This document shows positions 1-11,398 of a stretch of DNA of 64,000 nucleotides, in pieces; within the stretch, counting starts at the first letter, position 1, and every line of letters begins with the position of its first letter. The stretch is taken from positions 27,710,558 through 27,774,557 of the forward strand of contig NC_088714.1 in NCBI RefSeq assembly GCF_963576615.1, given 5' to 3'. The notes beneath the pieces were generated by a model, which saw only the letters and a list, made by a program, of their open reading frames with translations, was not told the origin of the DNA and did no database searches. The DNA is from Watersipora subatra (lineage: Eukaryota; Bryozoa; Gymnolaemata; Cheilostomatida; Watersiporidae). The translations under genes and the position numbers were made by a program.

Positions 1-435
1 AGCAGTTCATTTCCATATTAATATCACCAGTTTAGTAGTCGCACTGAACTCTGAGGTAATTTTTATCTTTAGTTGTAATTGTCTGCTCGTTACTTTGGTT
101 CTTCTATTTCTTCGTCAAGTTATGTGTTAACAAGTGCGCCAAAACAGCAGGCAACACTTATGCTTTTTAACTAAATGCTAAACGATGGGTTATGGTCTTT
201 CTGCAAGTCTTGTTTATGCAACCCCTGGGCATTGATTGTCCCAGCATTGTTTGTAATATATATATTGATGACAGCAGTTTGGGTCCTTCCTTAGTCGTTC
301 AATTCCTTATTTGGTAATTCCTTCTTTGGCCAATTGCTTATTTGGTCTATTCTTTATTTGGTTATTCTTCATTTCGTCAATTCCTTATTTGGGTTTACAA
401 CCTTTGATAATTTTCTATTCCAACTTGTTTTATAG
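1..435. other. Non-coding left flank, probably intron
   Basis: No convincing exon is visible. About 295-405 carries a degenerate run of TTATTTGG/CAATTCC-type units about 18-21 bases long. The last bases before 436 form a pyrimidine-rich tract ending in TAG, the acceptor used by the next exon, so this stretch is most simply the end of an intron of the gene that continues to the right. Confidence 0.5.
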
Positions 436-3311
436 CCTCTGAGAGATCGCAAGGAAATGAAGGGGGCCAAAGACCCGAAGACTCCACTCGGGTGCCATTA
501 CTACCGCGAGAATCAGCTGACCGCCCTCAAGTTCCGCCTGCACCACTAGCTGGGCCTTTAACTGAACCTACAGCAATTGTTCACTGCTTAGCTTCAGTAC
601 ATCAGTCAACGGCACCTGACATGAGCCAAGCTTCATCGGAACATGCAGCACCTGCCATGAGTCAAACTTCAGAGGGACATGCAGCACCTGCCAACAGTCA
701 CGCTTTAGCAGAACATGCAGCACCTGCCATGAGTCAAACTTCAGCGGAACATGCAGCACCTGCCATGAGCCAAGCTTCATCGGAACATGCAGCACCTGCC
801 ATGAGTCAAACTTCGGAGGGACATGCAGCACCTGCCAACAGTCACGCTTTCGCGGAACATGCAGCACCTGCCATGAGTCAAATTTCAGCGGGACATGCAG
901 CTCCTGCCATGAGTCAAACTTCAGAGGGCCATGCAGTGCCTGCCAACAGTCACGCTTTAGCGGAACATGCAGCACCTGCCATGAGTCAAACTTCATCGGA
1001 ACATGCAGCTCCTGCCATGAGTCAAACTTCAGAGGGACATGCAGCGCCTGCCAACAGTCACGCTTCAGCGGAACATGCAGCACCTGCCATGAGTCAAACT
1101 TCGGTGGGACATGCAGCGCCTGCCAGCAGTCACGCTTCAGCGGAACATGCAGCTCCTGCCATGAGTCAAACTTCAGCGGAACATACAGCACCTAATAGCA
1201 GTCAAGCTTCAGTGGGACATGCAGCGCCTGCCAACAGTCACGCTTCAGCGAAACAGGCAGCACCTAACAGCAATGAAGCGACACAATTAACACCACCAGC
1301 CTCTACCGCACCTGTCTTCACACTCTCTCAATCCTCCAGTAGTGATGGTCACGCAGAAACTCCGTATAAACCCGTACAGCCAACATCTGTTCCAATTCAG
1401 GGTATGTTATGATAGGTCTGCGGTATGTGTAATCCTTTCTCAACTCTTAAGGCAACAGAATATGTGTGATAATAAGGCTAGTGGTTTATCTGGCCATGAG
1501 CCATCAGAATCACTGTGTGAATATCAGTTCTGAGGTGTTATGTTCTTTTTATGTCTCTAAACTCGCATAAAATCTTTAGTCTTCTGCTTTGTTGTCCGTA
1601 TCTTTTTGTTGTATGATAAACAAGCAGCAGTTTTGTTCATGTTAAAACAGTGTAACATGACAAAAAAACTTCATTAGGTTTGTTTGTTGTTGAATATCTG
1701 CAAGTCATTCTGCTTTTATGTCTCAAAATATCTAATGAGCCCTCCAGGAAGGTTATTAATTAACACTGGCACTACAATGATCTATCATTTATATATCTAA
1801 CTTATTACTGTTACAGATAAACTTACAAAAGTGTTGTAGATTTTAACAAAAAGTATCAGTATTTTCTATCATTTGCGATTGTTGTTGATGCTTGAGGTGA
1901 TATGACTGCCAGGATGTTTCTAGAATAAAATCACAAAACTCGGCCGCGATTAAAACGCTTAGAAAAAAATTTGAGCCGAAATGACTCAACTAGTTGTTAT
2001 TGTTGCTGTAGTGGATATCGACTATTGTGTTCAATATGCAGTGTTATGCATGTTTATTTTGTCAGTCTTTCTACAACTGTGGGCGTAATAATCGCACTTT
2101 CGGTTGATCTGATCATTTTAACCGTTATCAGGTTTTGTCGATTTTAATCTTGAAACATCCGGGTAGTCAGATCACCTGAAATATCAAAAACAATCGTAAA
2201 TAGTATAAAAAATACCCATACTTTCCGATAAAATCCACTAAAATTTTGTTTAAGCTCTTTAAATAAGGGAGAGCATTGACTGTCACTGCAAAGTATCGTC
2301 ATTCGCCCTCACTTTTCACAGACAGCCATAGTTCATGTTGTGAGCAAGTTCACGTACAAAATATAATTAAAATATTCGGTTTTGTCAATGGTGATAAGGA
2401 AAATGTTGCGGTGGGACTACACAGCCGAAATAATTTTTTAAAATACTCGTACCCTGGATAAACAACAAACCTGGCGCACGGTGTTTAGGTAACAAGTCAA
2501 GCTTTTAATCTAAATAACTTTTTTTGTTTGTACTAATTGTCATCAAATTCATGCAGACCCCCCCCCCCCCCCGTTAATCATATGCATTTGATAACCACAC
2601 CAAACCCACACCAAACCCACCAACACACCCACACCAAACCTCTTTTCCAATCATCATCCATGCTACCTATCAGTTCACTATATTCATACCGCGTTATACT
2701 CTTAGCTCATCAATAATTTTATTGTAATTACATCCCTCACACAATATATCAAACTCGATTCTCAAATTTCGGTCTAAATCTCCCACAATCTTTTTCCCGT
2801 GCATGCCATCACAGGGTAGATTACCAACAGGCCACTTTTTGGAACCAACTCCCCAATACTATAAAGAACATAGAGAGGGCCAGTTTTAAGAAAAAACTTA
2901 AATTACATCTTTTAACCAGTGAATAATACCTAATTACCCATAAAAATGGAACCTAATTACACGATGACGACAAGCCCAACGGTATGACCAGCTATACCAA
3001 TGCGTATTATGAGCTTCATCACTCTTCCAGCTTTTTCTTTTGTTTAATTACTATTGCTGATGAAAATAAATCAAAAATCAAAAACCCTCCTTCTGTCACT
3101 CACAATAGAATTGTGGCTATTAAAAAGCTGCATAGCAAAAGTGGCAGCAGATGTGGCATGAAGTAACAAAGGGTCAGCGTTTGATTTCTTCCTAGGCAAC
3201 CCCTATAACCATGTATATGTGTCGTCTTGGCTATTTAAACTTGTTCCTTGTCTCTTTTTAGTCCGAGCAGAAGCTCTTCCTATACTTGAAAGTCAAACTG
3301 ATATGTTTGAG
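436..3311 (+). CDS. Partial gene for a low-complexity protein with 12-residue repeats (exons 436-1401 and 3262-3311)
   Basis: Two exons are supported. The first follows a TATAG acceptor, reads SERSQGNEGGQRPEDSTR and then about 18 copies of a 12-residue unit such as HAAPAMSQTSEG or HAAPANSHALAE. It leaves the array through PASTAPVFTLSQSSSSDG and ends CAGG before GTATGT. The second lies between TTTTTAG and GTAAGA. It joins in phase and adds VRAEALPILESQTDMFE, ending in phase 0. There is no in-frame ATG before the repeat, so the start lies left of the window, and no stop is seen, so the model is partial at both ends. The composition (Ala, Pro, Ser, His, Thr) suggests a disordered region. No family is recognised. 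A possible later exon is at 6914-6980, but an intervening exon would be needed to match phase. The exon pair is fairly secure; function is unknown. Confidence 0.6.
598..1270 (+). repeat. 36-bp coding tandem repeat, about 18 copies
   Basis: The unit is 36 bases, hence 12 residues, and lies wholly inside the exon 436-1401. Variants alternate in a higher-order order: a MSQTSEG type, a NSHALAE type and a MSQTSAE or MSQASSE type recur in turn, pointing to growth by duplication of multi-unit blocks. Because the unit is a multiple of three, the opposite strand is open too (568-1191), but that frame has no other support. Confidence 0.9.
1812..2255. mobile_element. Long-TIR MITE, copy 1
   Basis: Terminal inverted repeats of roughly 130 bases bracket a short unique centre. 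The left arm (TTGATGCTTGAGGTGAT, then ACTGCCAGGATGTTTC) reappears reverse-complemented near 2135-2255 with moderate divergence. A second copy of the whole element lies at 27598-28045, in the same order and sharing the CTAGTTG centre. There is no coding capacity. This is probably a non-autonomous DNA transposon; the superfamily is not assignable. Confidence 0.75.
2558..2572. repeat. Poly-C tract (15 C)
   Basis: An uninterrupted run of 15 C in AT-rich surroundings, followed by a short C/A-rich stretch with repeats of CACACCAAACC. Its length is likely to vary between individuals and may be an assembly estimate. Confidence 0.9.
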
Positions 3312-5724
3312 GTAAGAGTATCTCACTGGTTAGTCTGTTGGTGATGATTTCTGCTTATGACACTTCCTGCCCACATCTTTATACATACATGTACATGTAC
3401 ATGCTAAGCTGATTATTAAATATTACTTGCTATTTATGAAATGATTAGCCCCAGTTTCAGTGAGTCGGTGTTTAGTTTTGCAAGATTTGTACATTGCTTG
3501 TCTTTCATTAGCTAATTTTGTTCACTGACATGTACACTTTTCCTAGTTGGATATTCGACTGTAAACCATAAGCTTGTTATTGACACACAAATAGGTATCG
3601 ATAATTGAAAAAAGGTAGTTTTCAATGCTTTGCTGTTGTTCAATATATACACAGCACCAGAGATCGTTACATAACAGTAGAATAATATAAAGCAACATGA
3701 GAAGGACATCACTTTTTTATACATAGCCTGTGTAGCATCAGTACCTTGGGGCATATGTTGGTTTGACCAATCTACTAGTCATGCATTGATTACTTAAAGA
3801 AGCACAGGCTAGATTCTCATCTGTTCTGAATTTATGTTCAATTTTTTAGTTCTTAAGTTTACGTTTATCGTTTGGTGCATTTTAAAGATCTTTACACCCG
3901 CTTTAGGATTGAAGTTTTTTTAGAGCTGCTTTTATTTTATTATAAATCACTAACCAAAGTTTGTGTACATGTATTACATGTACATGTATTAGCACTGTTT
4001 TACCTTCTCTGCTAACCAAAGCAAGTGGTTAACCTACTCGATCAGCCATGTCTCCTACAAGAGAACTAATAGCTTATGATTTGCTGGTTCCGATGATTTG
4101 TTCAAACCCATAGATAGATTCAAACCAAGTTCAAATAGATAAATCTATAGATAAACCGTTAGATAAATCCAAACCCAAGTTTTATATAAAGACGATTGTA
4201 ATATCATAACTCACTCTCTCCAGCCAAATTTTAGGGATTAGTAATTTTTTTGTGCAAAATTAATTGAAAACAAATTAAAATAAAGTAAATAAATGCATAA
4301 AATATATGGTATGTGGGGTAATATTGCATAATCATAATGTAAATTGTGAAGAGTAGATATGACTATATCGCGCTTACAACATTTCTCTCTATTTACATAT
4401 TTGTATTACTCAGGACCATAGTTAATCAGAACTATCACTACAAAACTTGTAAACTACATGTCTCTATGTTTCCATGATGCACAAATTTGAGCCAATCCAA
4501 AAGTTAACCGCATCATTGAAACGACGAAATCCGCAAGCTAAGCAAGTTTTGCAGCTCACAAAACTTTATCGAATCCATCGCGCTTCCGAATGATGGAAAC
4601 AGTATTTGTGAATTATGCGCATTAAAATGTCGGGCAAGCTATTCCATTATAAATATTTTCATACTTCAGTCGTTTTTATATCAATTTGAGCAGTTCTAAT
4701 GCGCCAATGTTTCGAACAATTGCTGCTCAGCGTGACAAGACTGCGTAGCTATTTATAGGGTCATTAATTGGGGTAATACTTGACCTATGGAGTCAGGAGC
4801 TGGCATTAAATGCCCTTCACATCCATCACATCCTGTGGATGTTCATTGGACACCCAAATGCAAAGTAACTCACCTTGCGCACAGCTCAAAATGCGCATCA
4901 TGAGCGTCAACGAAATATCGCGTGTGAGAATATCGCTCACCATGAGTATCTGAGTGGTGCTGTAAATCACCATAAATACACAATAAAAATAGGTCAACAA
5001 GATAGTAAATTTGCTCATCAGCAGACCTTGATATTTTGCATGAAAACTCATTAGATTTTAGTGAGCTTTGTTACCTATGATCTTCTTTGCACTTGAACCT
5101 GTCTGTAGTTATTTTTAGCACTGAAATCTGTGCCTGGGATAATTCAGAGACTTGTTTTCTCATCCGATCATACGCCTGAGTAAATTCAACTTCATTGTTT
5201 CATTTTGTTTTTCCGCACTTTTGGGTTATTATTTAGGATTACAAAATTTTGTTTACTAAGCGCATAATACTTTTTCCGTATAGTTCACAATTTCAAGGCA
5301 ATTTATTATTGATTTTATAATATTGCTGAAATACTTAGGGCACTTTTTACCAACCGAGAAATAAAACATGGCTGCTGACTGAACATTAGTTCTAATGACA
5401 CACTGGTTGAAATTTTTGGCAATGAAAGCTCAGAAATAGACAAAGCTAGAAACTTTCTCCTCATCATGAAGAGTTTTACATGACAACTATTTCTTTTTCT
5501 ATTCATAACAAATATACACTCTCTATACACATTCATTGTTTCTTCAGTTGTCTCTAAATTATCACTTCTTTGAAAGATTGTGAAAAAAAACTGTTTGCTA
5601 TATTCAACTTCTGTTTTTTTTATTGAGTTCTACAAGCTTGGAGCTTAAAAATGAAATTCAGTTCAGAAGGAGTTGTGCTATCACAGTAGATATAAAGTTG
5701 TTAATAAGGTCTAGGATCAGGGAA
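3312..5724. other. Mostly non-coding stretch
   Basis: Contains ACATGTACATGT-type palindromic strings near 3390 and 3970 and a short AGATAAATC repeat at about 4100-4160. Apart from one possible minus-strand exon at 4874-5051, no exon with good splice context was found. Confidence 0.45.
4874..5051 (-). CDS. Possible first coding exon of an unrecognised membrane protein
   Basis: Reading leftwards from an ATG at 5051, the frame stays open for 59 codons and meets a strong donor (CAAG before GTGAGT) in phase 1. The peptide begins MSFHAKYQGLLMSK and has a hydrophobic stretch, FTILLTYFYCVFMVIY, compatible with a signal anchor or membrane segment. No partner exon was identified further left, and no family is recognised. 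It may be a chance frame or part of a decayed repeat. Confidence 0.25.
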
Positions 5725-6818
5725 CGAATTTTTCATTCATTCTGACGGAAATCACGAAATGAACAAAAAACACAGAATTATTCGGTCGAAGTTCACAGAA
5801 TTGTCTGAGCTGTGCATGCACACCGAATCGTAGCCTGTCTTGACAAGCTGTTGTTTTTGCGTAGTTGTCCCCCCGTCGAGCGGCGAGCAACAACAGCTTG
5901 TCACAAGACGTGCTGCACCTGATGCATCAGCTGCACTTATAGGGATTTGTTCGCTTCCGTCTACGCGGCTTGGCCGCGATGTTATGTCGGTCGCTCCATT
6001 GGTAATCATAACAGATTTCACGCAAAAATTTATGTAGAAAAAAAACAAGATTACAACGTTTAACCAAAGACCAGTTTCTGTGATAAACTTTAGTAGAACT
6101 TAAGAATAAAATAAACTCAAAATAAAATCCATAAGAACAAATGAAACTGACTGATACAAAAATAGAAATAAAACTGACTGAGCGCACAAATAACGACAAT
6201 TTTAGGAGCTGTTGTTGCCTAACTTCTCAAATTCTAATAAAGTTTACTGCAGAGATGGGTCGCCAGTTAAACGTTCTTATCTTAATTTTTCTACATAAAT
6301 TTTTGCATGAAATCCGTTATGATTACCAATGGAGCGACCGGAATAACATCGCAGCCGAGCCGCGTAGACGGAAGAGAACAACTCCTTATAAGTGCAGCTG
6401 ATGCATCAGGTGCAGTACGTCTTGTGACAAGCTGTTGTTGCTCGCCGCTCGACGGGGACAACTACGCAAAAACAACAGCTTGTCAAGACAGGCTAACCGA
6501 ATCGTCGATGAAACGCTTTTAATTGGCTAAACAAATTATTAGCCGGCACGATTTTAGCAGCTTTTGATATTTGTATAGTCCAAAACACATAACGCGACTC
6601 GCAAAAAAATACTGCCCAAAATACTAACTTTGTTTTGGACTATATAAATTGCAAAAGTTGCTAGAATCGTGCTTGCTAATAATTTGTTTAACAAAAAAGC
6701 GTTTTGTCATCGATTCGGTGCGCATGCACAGCTCAGACAATTCTGTGAATTTCGACCGAATAATTCTGTGTTTTTTCGTTCATTTTGTGATTTCGGTCAG
6801 AATGAACGACAAATTCAT
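5725..6818. mobile_element. Foldback DNA element with nested inverted repeats
   Basis: The outer arms at about 5725-5830 and 6712-6818 are inverted copies (GAATTATTCGGTCGAA with CAGAATTGTCTGAGC). Inside, 5836-6045 is inverted at about 6285-6500 (shared GACAAGCTGTTGTT and GATGCATCAG strings), and 6500-6585 is inverted at about 6625-6715 (GTCCAAAAC with GTTTTGGAC). Almost the entire 1.1 kb can therefore fold back on itself. The short frames inside it are shadows of the palindrome. This is probably a non-autonomous transposon of foldback type. No clear target-site duplication was seen. Confidence 0.8.
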
Positions 6819-6913
6819 TGCGCGTGGGCGTACTTCTAAGGTATAAGAGCTCTTATCATGGTTAGATTTAAGCATTAAACTCTTTCTTAAAAAGCTTTCA
6901 ACTCTTTCTCTAG

Positions 6914-6980
6914 ATAATGATCATCCTCGTGTTGTAGCCGGTACCGGAGATCAACAACTGATACTGGGGACTGAAGTCAG
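6914..6980 (+). CDS. Possible exon, unrecognised
   Basis: A TTTCTCTAG acceptor is followed by an open frame reading NDHPRVVAGTGDQQLILGTEV and then CAG before GTCATC. The frame stays open well past that donor, to a stop near 7100. It needs a preceding exon ending in phase 1, whereas the exon at 3262-3311 ends in phase 0, so it cannot be joined to that gene directly. The peptide looks protein-like but is short, and the evidence is weak. Confidence 0.25.
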
Positions 6981-7506
6981 GTCATCTGTTTCCCTTAGCC
7001 ACTCTTGTCGCCGTTTGATTCAGGAAAGTTGTCATATCCCTATGTTGTTTATAAAAGTCGCCATATCTCTTTGTTGTTTATCAGTTTATGATACCTAGAT
7101 AGTCTTATATCAAGCTTTATTTCTGAAAAAAGTAGCTTTACTATAACAGGTTCCTAAGATTTGTTTACAATTTTGTGCATAACATCAATATTTTACTTTC
7201 TTTATTTCGATATAATCATTTTTAATATTAATGCTATTGCTATTTATGCTACAAAATATTTTGTTGACATTGAAACGCATATTTTTAATATGTTAAATCA
7301 AAATTATGTATTATGCTATTGTGAACCTCGCTCAGTTAGAACTAGTATCGTTTGTTAGTTGTATTTATTATTACTGCTTATATCAAGAAATATTTTCAAA
7401 TATCCAATATTTATATATTGATTGATCAAAACACGGATTGTTTATGGTTAAAGATGAATCTTAATTTTGCCTTTCAGCTGTGCTCAGATTGTGCGCAGTT
7501 CTGTAT

Positions 7507-8327
7507 AAAGGCGTGGTCACACGAGCACCGAACCGACGTAGGATCGGTTCGGAGGCTGGTTCGGTTCGGGGCACATGTCACACGGCCACCGAAGTAACTT
7601 CGCTTCTTAGATACCATACGTATAGAGACAAGACACGGTTTCATTAGTAGTTTTTATGTATTTGAGTTAAATATTTCTATTGTAAACAAAAAACTTTGAG
7701 GAACAATTATAATTACACAGCAGATTTATCAGAAGATCGTTCAGCTGCTCAAAATAAATCACTCGATACCAAGATTTTGCTAACCCTTCCCATCAACATA
7801 ATTATATTTTTTTTATTAACATATGAATGTTTTTCTATGCTGAGTACATAACAAACAAAATCAGTCTTTATCATAGTACTGTGGTTTTACATAAATAAAT
7901 CAGTCAACGATACTTCATCAGGATGAATATGACACATTACTTATATTCCACACGAAAGAAAATCACAACCATTCCCTTAAATTTATGCAAAACTTAAGTG
8001 CAACATCTTACATTTATGCAACCCAATCACAAGTCCGGGTGAACCTTGTCGTAAATTGCTTCATGTTGTTTATTTAACGAAATAAAAGTATCGTCCCATT
8101 TCTTTTTTAACTTTACTCACACGCACGTAAGAAGAAATGTGACGCGTGCTCGCTAGAATTCTAGAATTTTAACCAGCCAATAAGAGCAAGGGTTCGGCAC
8201 GAAATTTCGAGCAGTACCGAAATAGTTCGTTTCGGCCAGAAATGTCCTCAGCCGAACTTTTTAGAGCTGAAAACGACGTCGTTTTGCGTCATTTAGTTCG
8301 GTTCGGTGCCCGTGTGACCACGGCTTT
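7507..8327. mobile_element. TIR element of about 820 bp (AAAGSCGTGGTCACACG ends)
   Basis: The left end AAAGGCGTGGTCACACGAGC and the reverse complement of the right end AAAGCCGTGGTCACACGGGC agree over about 29 bases, continuing into CACCGAACCGA. The interior is AT-rich, without a transposase frame, and shows further TTCGG/CCGAA-rich sub-terminal sequence. It is a MITE-like non-autonomous DNA transposon. No confident target-site duplication was seen. Confidence 0.8.
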
Positions 8328-11300
8328 AGTTTGTTGCCAGCTCTCCATTATCAACTCAAACAATAGCAGAGATATGTTTACATGACTTTAAAATTATATT
8401 ATCCAATTAACTGCTTTGCAATTAAACTACAGTCATACTTAGCATATGAGTGTCCCATCCTATGAAAAGATTGAGATATGAGCAAAATTTCGAGCAAGTT
8501 ACTGCCTTGAAATGTGAGAAACCTTTGAAATAGTAGCATTCAAGCTGGTTCTCGGTGGTCATTAAACGGTCAAGTGTATGACCAAGTGGGCGAGAGGCCG
8601 CTTTCGAGAACAACTTCACTCACTCTTTTTCATCACATCAGTTTGAAAAAAGTTTCAATAAGGTCGGCTAAAAATTATAGTGAAAGCAAGGCAGAAAGCG
8701 CCAAGCCAGAAACAATAAAAAATTAAGATGACAATATTAAAGTTGAGCTTAGTAAAAGATTAAAACTTAGATGTAAGTGTGTGTTTAGTAAGTTGAATTC
8801 ATTTAAGTTAAATTCAAAGTTTTATGTTATGTAATGCAGCGTCACAAAAGTCTAGTGTACTGAACGCTCTGTTGTCAGGTCTCTCACACAGCCATTAGTC
8901 ACTATTGTGTGTCTCAAAGGTAAAAGCTCCATAGAGTACCATACATAGTAGTGTTACATTTTATTGCTGACCATAACAACTAAATAGGTATTTGTTCCTT
9001 TGTGGATGTAGGTACTGAATTACAACATTTAAAAACGCATTTTTCCATAGTAATATTCCGTTTTTAAGCGTTTTTTTGTAGTATGCGAACAGATTAAATT
9101 GTATTTACTTAGTTTATATAGGAGATTTGTACTGACATATGAGCGCATTAACATACGAGCTCAGCCCCGGAACACATTAAGCTCGCTTGTCAAGGTATGA
9201 CTGTACTTTCATTGAACATCTAGCTATTTGCCAACTACTGCATGTCTTATTCAGAATGCTACTAGCATGATGTAAGGGCATACAAGTGTCTGGACTAGGC
9301 TTCTTGAGAATGCTTTACAGTCTATGAGCCCTAAGCAATTTTCAGGAGCATCATTCGTCTCTGCATAAAAGCAGTAAAATAGAACTCAATACACGGTAAT
9401 ATAGATATAAGTAGTATAAACAGTTGAATGATCAACTCTTTGATGATGTTCAGTGGAGTTTTCAATCCTGTAGAAGATAGTGCAGAGTTAGACTTCTGTC
9501 CTTTTATGGACAGAGTTAAAATTTCCAGTTGACATCAGCAATGATTATGAAGCACTAATAAATATAACCATTCTACATGTAATACAGCAAACAGGAACTT
9601 TCATCTATATGTAGCCGAGTGTTGGGTTGAGCGGCAAAAAGTAAAACCTTGTTATCAACATGCTTGACTTCAAAACAAAAATTTGACAATCTTTACTATA
9701 CTAAAAGCTGTGTCCATCCGAAGACATGTTTAGAAAAAAGATTTCTTTTAATGGGAATTGAACTCACAACTTTCAGATTGGTATACTAATATTCTACCAC
9801 CTGCACCATCCATCTGTCGTGATGTAATTCAGAATAGTTACCTATGATATCTCTACCGGACTGCCAGAGAACTAGTCTTCCTCACCATGGGAGCCGGTTG
9901 TCTGTTTGAAGCTACGATTGTTAGAGGTTGAAAAAAGGAATACTGTATGGATTAGAACTCATGACACTTGGATTACTAGCTCAATAAGCTAACACTTGCT
10001 GCAATCAAAGCTTTTTGGTACTCAGAAATAATTGTGCAGACGTTTACTGCCTGTGGTTTATCCTGCAGGTCTCTTGCAGCAGACTCCATTGCCAGGGTTT
10101 ATATAATATAACCTCATTAGCTGTGTTTCTGGGGAGACGTAGTAGACATAGTTCCATTGCTTAGTACTATGTATTGTTGTTACTGGATGGGTGGTGTGAT
10201 AAATTAGTCTCAACTATAAAAAATCTGTTTATTACATGGTTACACATTAGATACAAACAGATGATAACAATACCCAAGGAGGAAGTTTAAGAGGTTGATA
10301 TTTGTTGAAGTCTGTCTGTAGGCTACTAAGATGATGTTTAAGGTCAACTTCTGGCGAGCTGATGTCTTGCATAGCCTGGGAGACTTTTATGTCCACTTTA
10401 TATCCTTGTTAAGGCTGCAGTCTAGTAACTCGGTGTCGTTTAAGCCAATATAGAAGAGATGCTGTCTGCAGCGGTGCTGTAGCAGATTGATCACTTGTTT
10501 TTCTGGTGCTTTTGAATGTCTGTTAAACTTTTAATTTTTTGTATATCATATTTTTAGGCACATTTTTGTAAGGAAATAATTTAAAATAATAAGAGCATAA
10601 GAAATACGGCTCCATTTTTTATAGATGTGGCTGGCAGTCTCTTCAGCTACAAAATGAAAATATTGTTTGATAGCATCAAGAATTGACAGAATTCAAGCTG
10701 AAAATGAGCACCCTTCAAATAAATCATAAGATAAACCTAATATCTAGGCTTGGCTCAGAGATAGAGAAAAAGGACAACATCTCATACTGGCGCTACAAGA
10801 TCTCTAAACTATGTCACATACTAGCCAACATACTAGCCAAAAAAGTGATTCGCATGTTCAAGCTAATTTTTCAAAAAATCATTCACTTTTCTTAGTACAA
10901 ATGATGGGCTTTTCATAAGGGCAGGCTTATTATTTCCAATAACTTCTCAAAATCATTTACTGTAACTTCCCAAAATCATTTACTGTAACTTCCCAAAATA
11001 TAAAAATCATTTGAGGCACTAAAATACTAGCCAATGAATTTCTACCCACCAAAAATGTCAGAACTCTGTAGCAACAACAAAACTTTAGACCTACTGATGA
11101 AGCCATAAAATGTATCTACTGAAGATACTTGTACTGTAATCAGGAACAAGTGCTGTTGTGTAACTCGAAATTTTGTGCTTTCTGTACCAAATCTTAGGTA
11201 CATTCTTGGCTGCATCCAATATTGCAAACAACTATTTTTCCATTATTTACATGTAATAAATGAGTGTAGCTGCAGATAACTCTCACCTCTCAATCTATAA

Positions 11301-11398
11301 ATCATACTTAGAAGGATAGACTGAGGGACAAACTTGAACTTTCAGCCATCAATTTCTTTTCAGGGACTGAAATCGTTTGCATCCTCTGCGCCTTGAGT
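8328..11398. other. Non-coding stretch with SINE-like fragments
   Basis: No supported exon. A 70-codon plus-strand frame at 10683-10895 lacks splice or family support. SINE-like sequence lies at about 9698-9830, with a second, weaker tRNA-like fragment near 9945-10030, also on the minus strand. Confidence 0.5.
9698..9830 (-). mobile_element. tRNA-derived SINE-like copy
   Basis: Read on the minus strand it has a tRNA-like head with a B-box string GAGTTCAATTCCC. The far end matches GGACACAGCTTTTAGTATAG, a terminal motif shared with copies near 48225, 50787 and 31850. The A box is approximate. Confidence 0.6.

Noticed and set aside
568..1191. 207-codon minus-strand frame (VPLKFDSWQ repeats)
   Set aside because: Shadow of the 36-base coding repeat on the plus strand, which is the frame with matching splice sites.
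10683..10895. 70-codon plus-strand frame (MTEFKLKMSTLQ)
   Set aside because: No splice context or similarity, and its length is within chance expectation.
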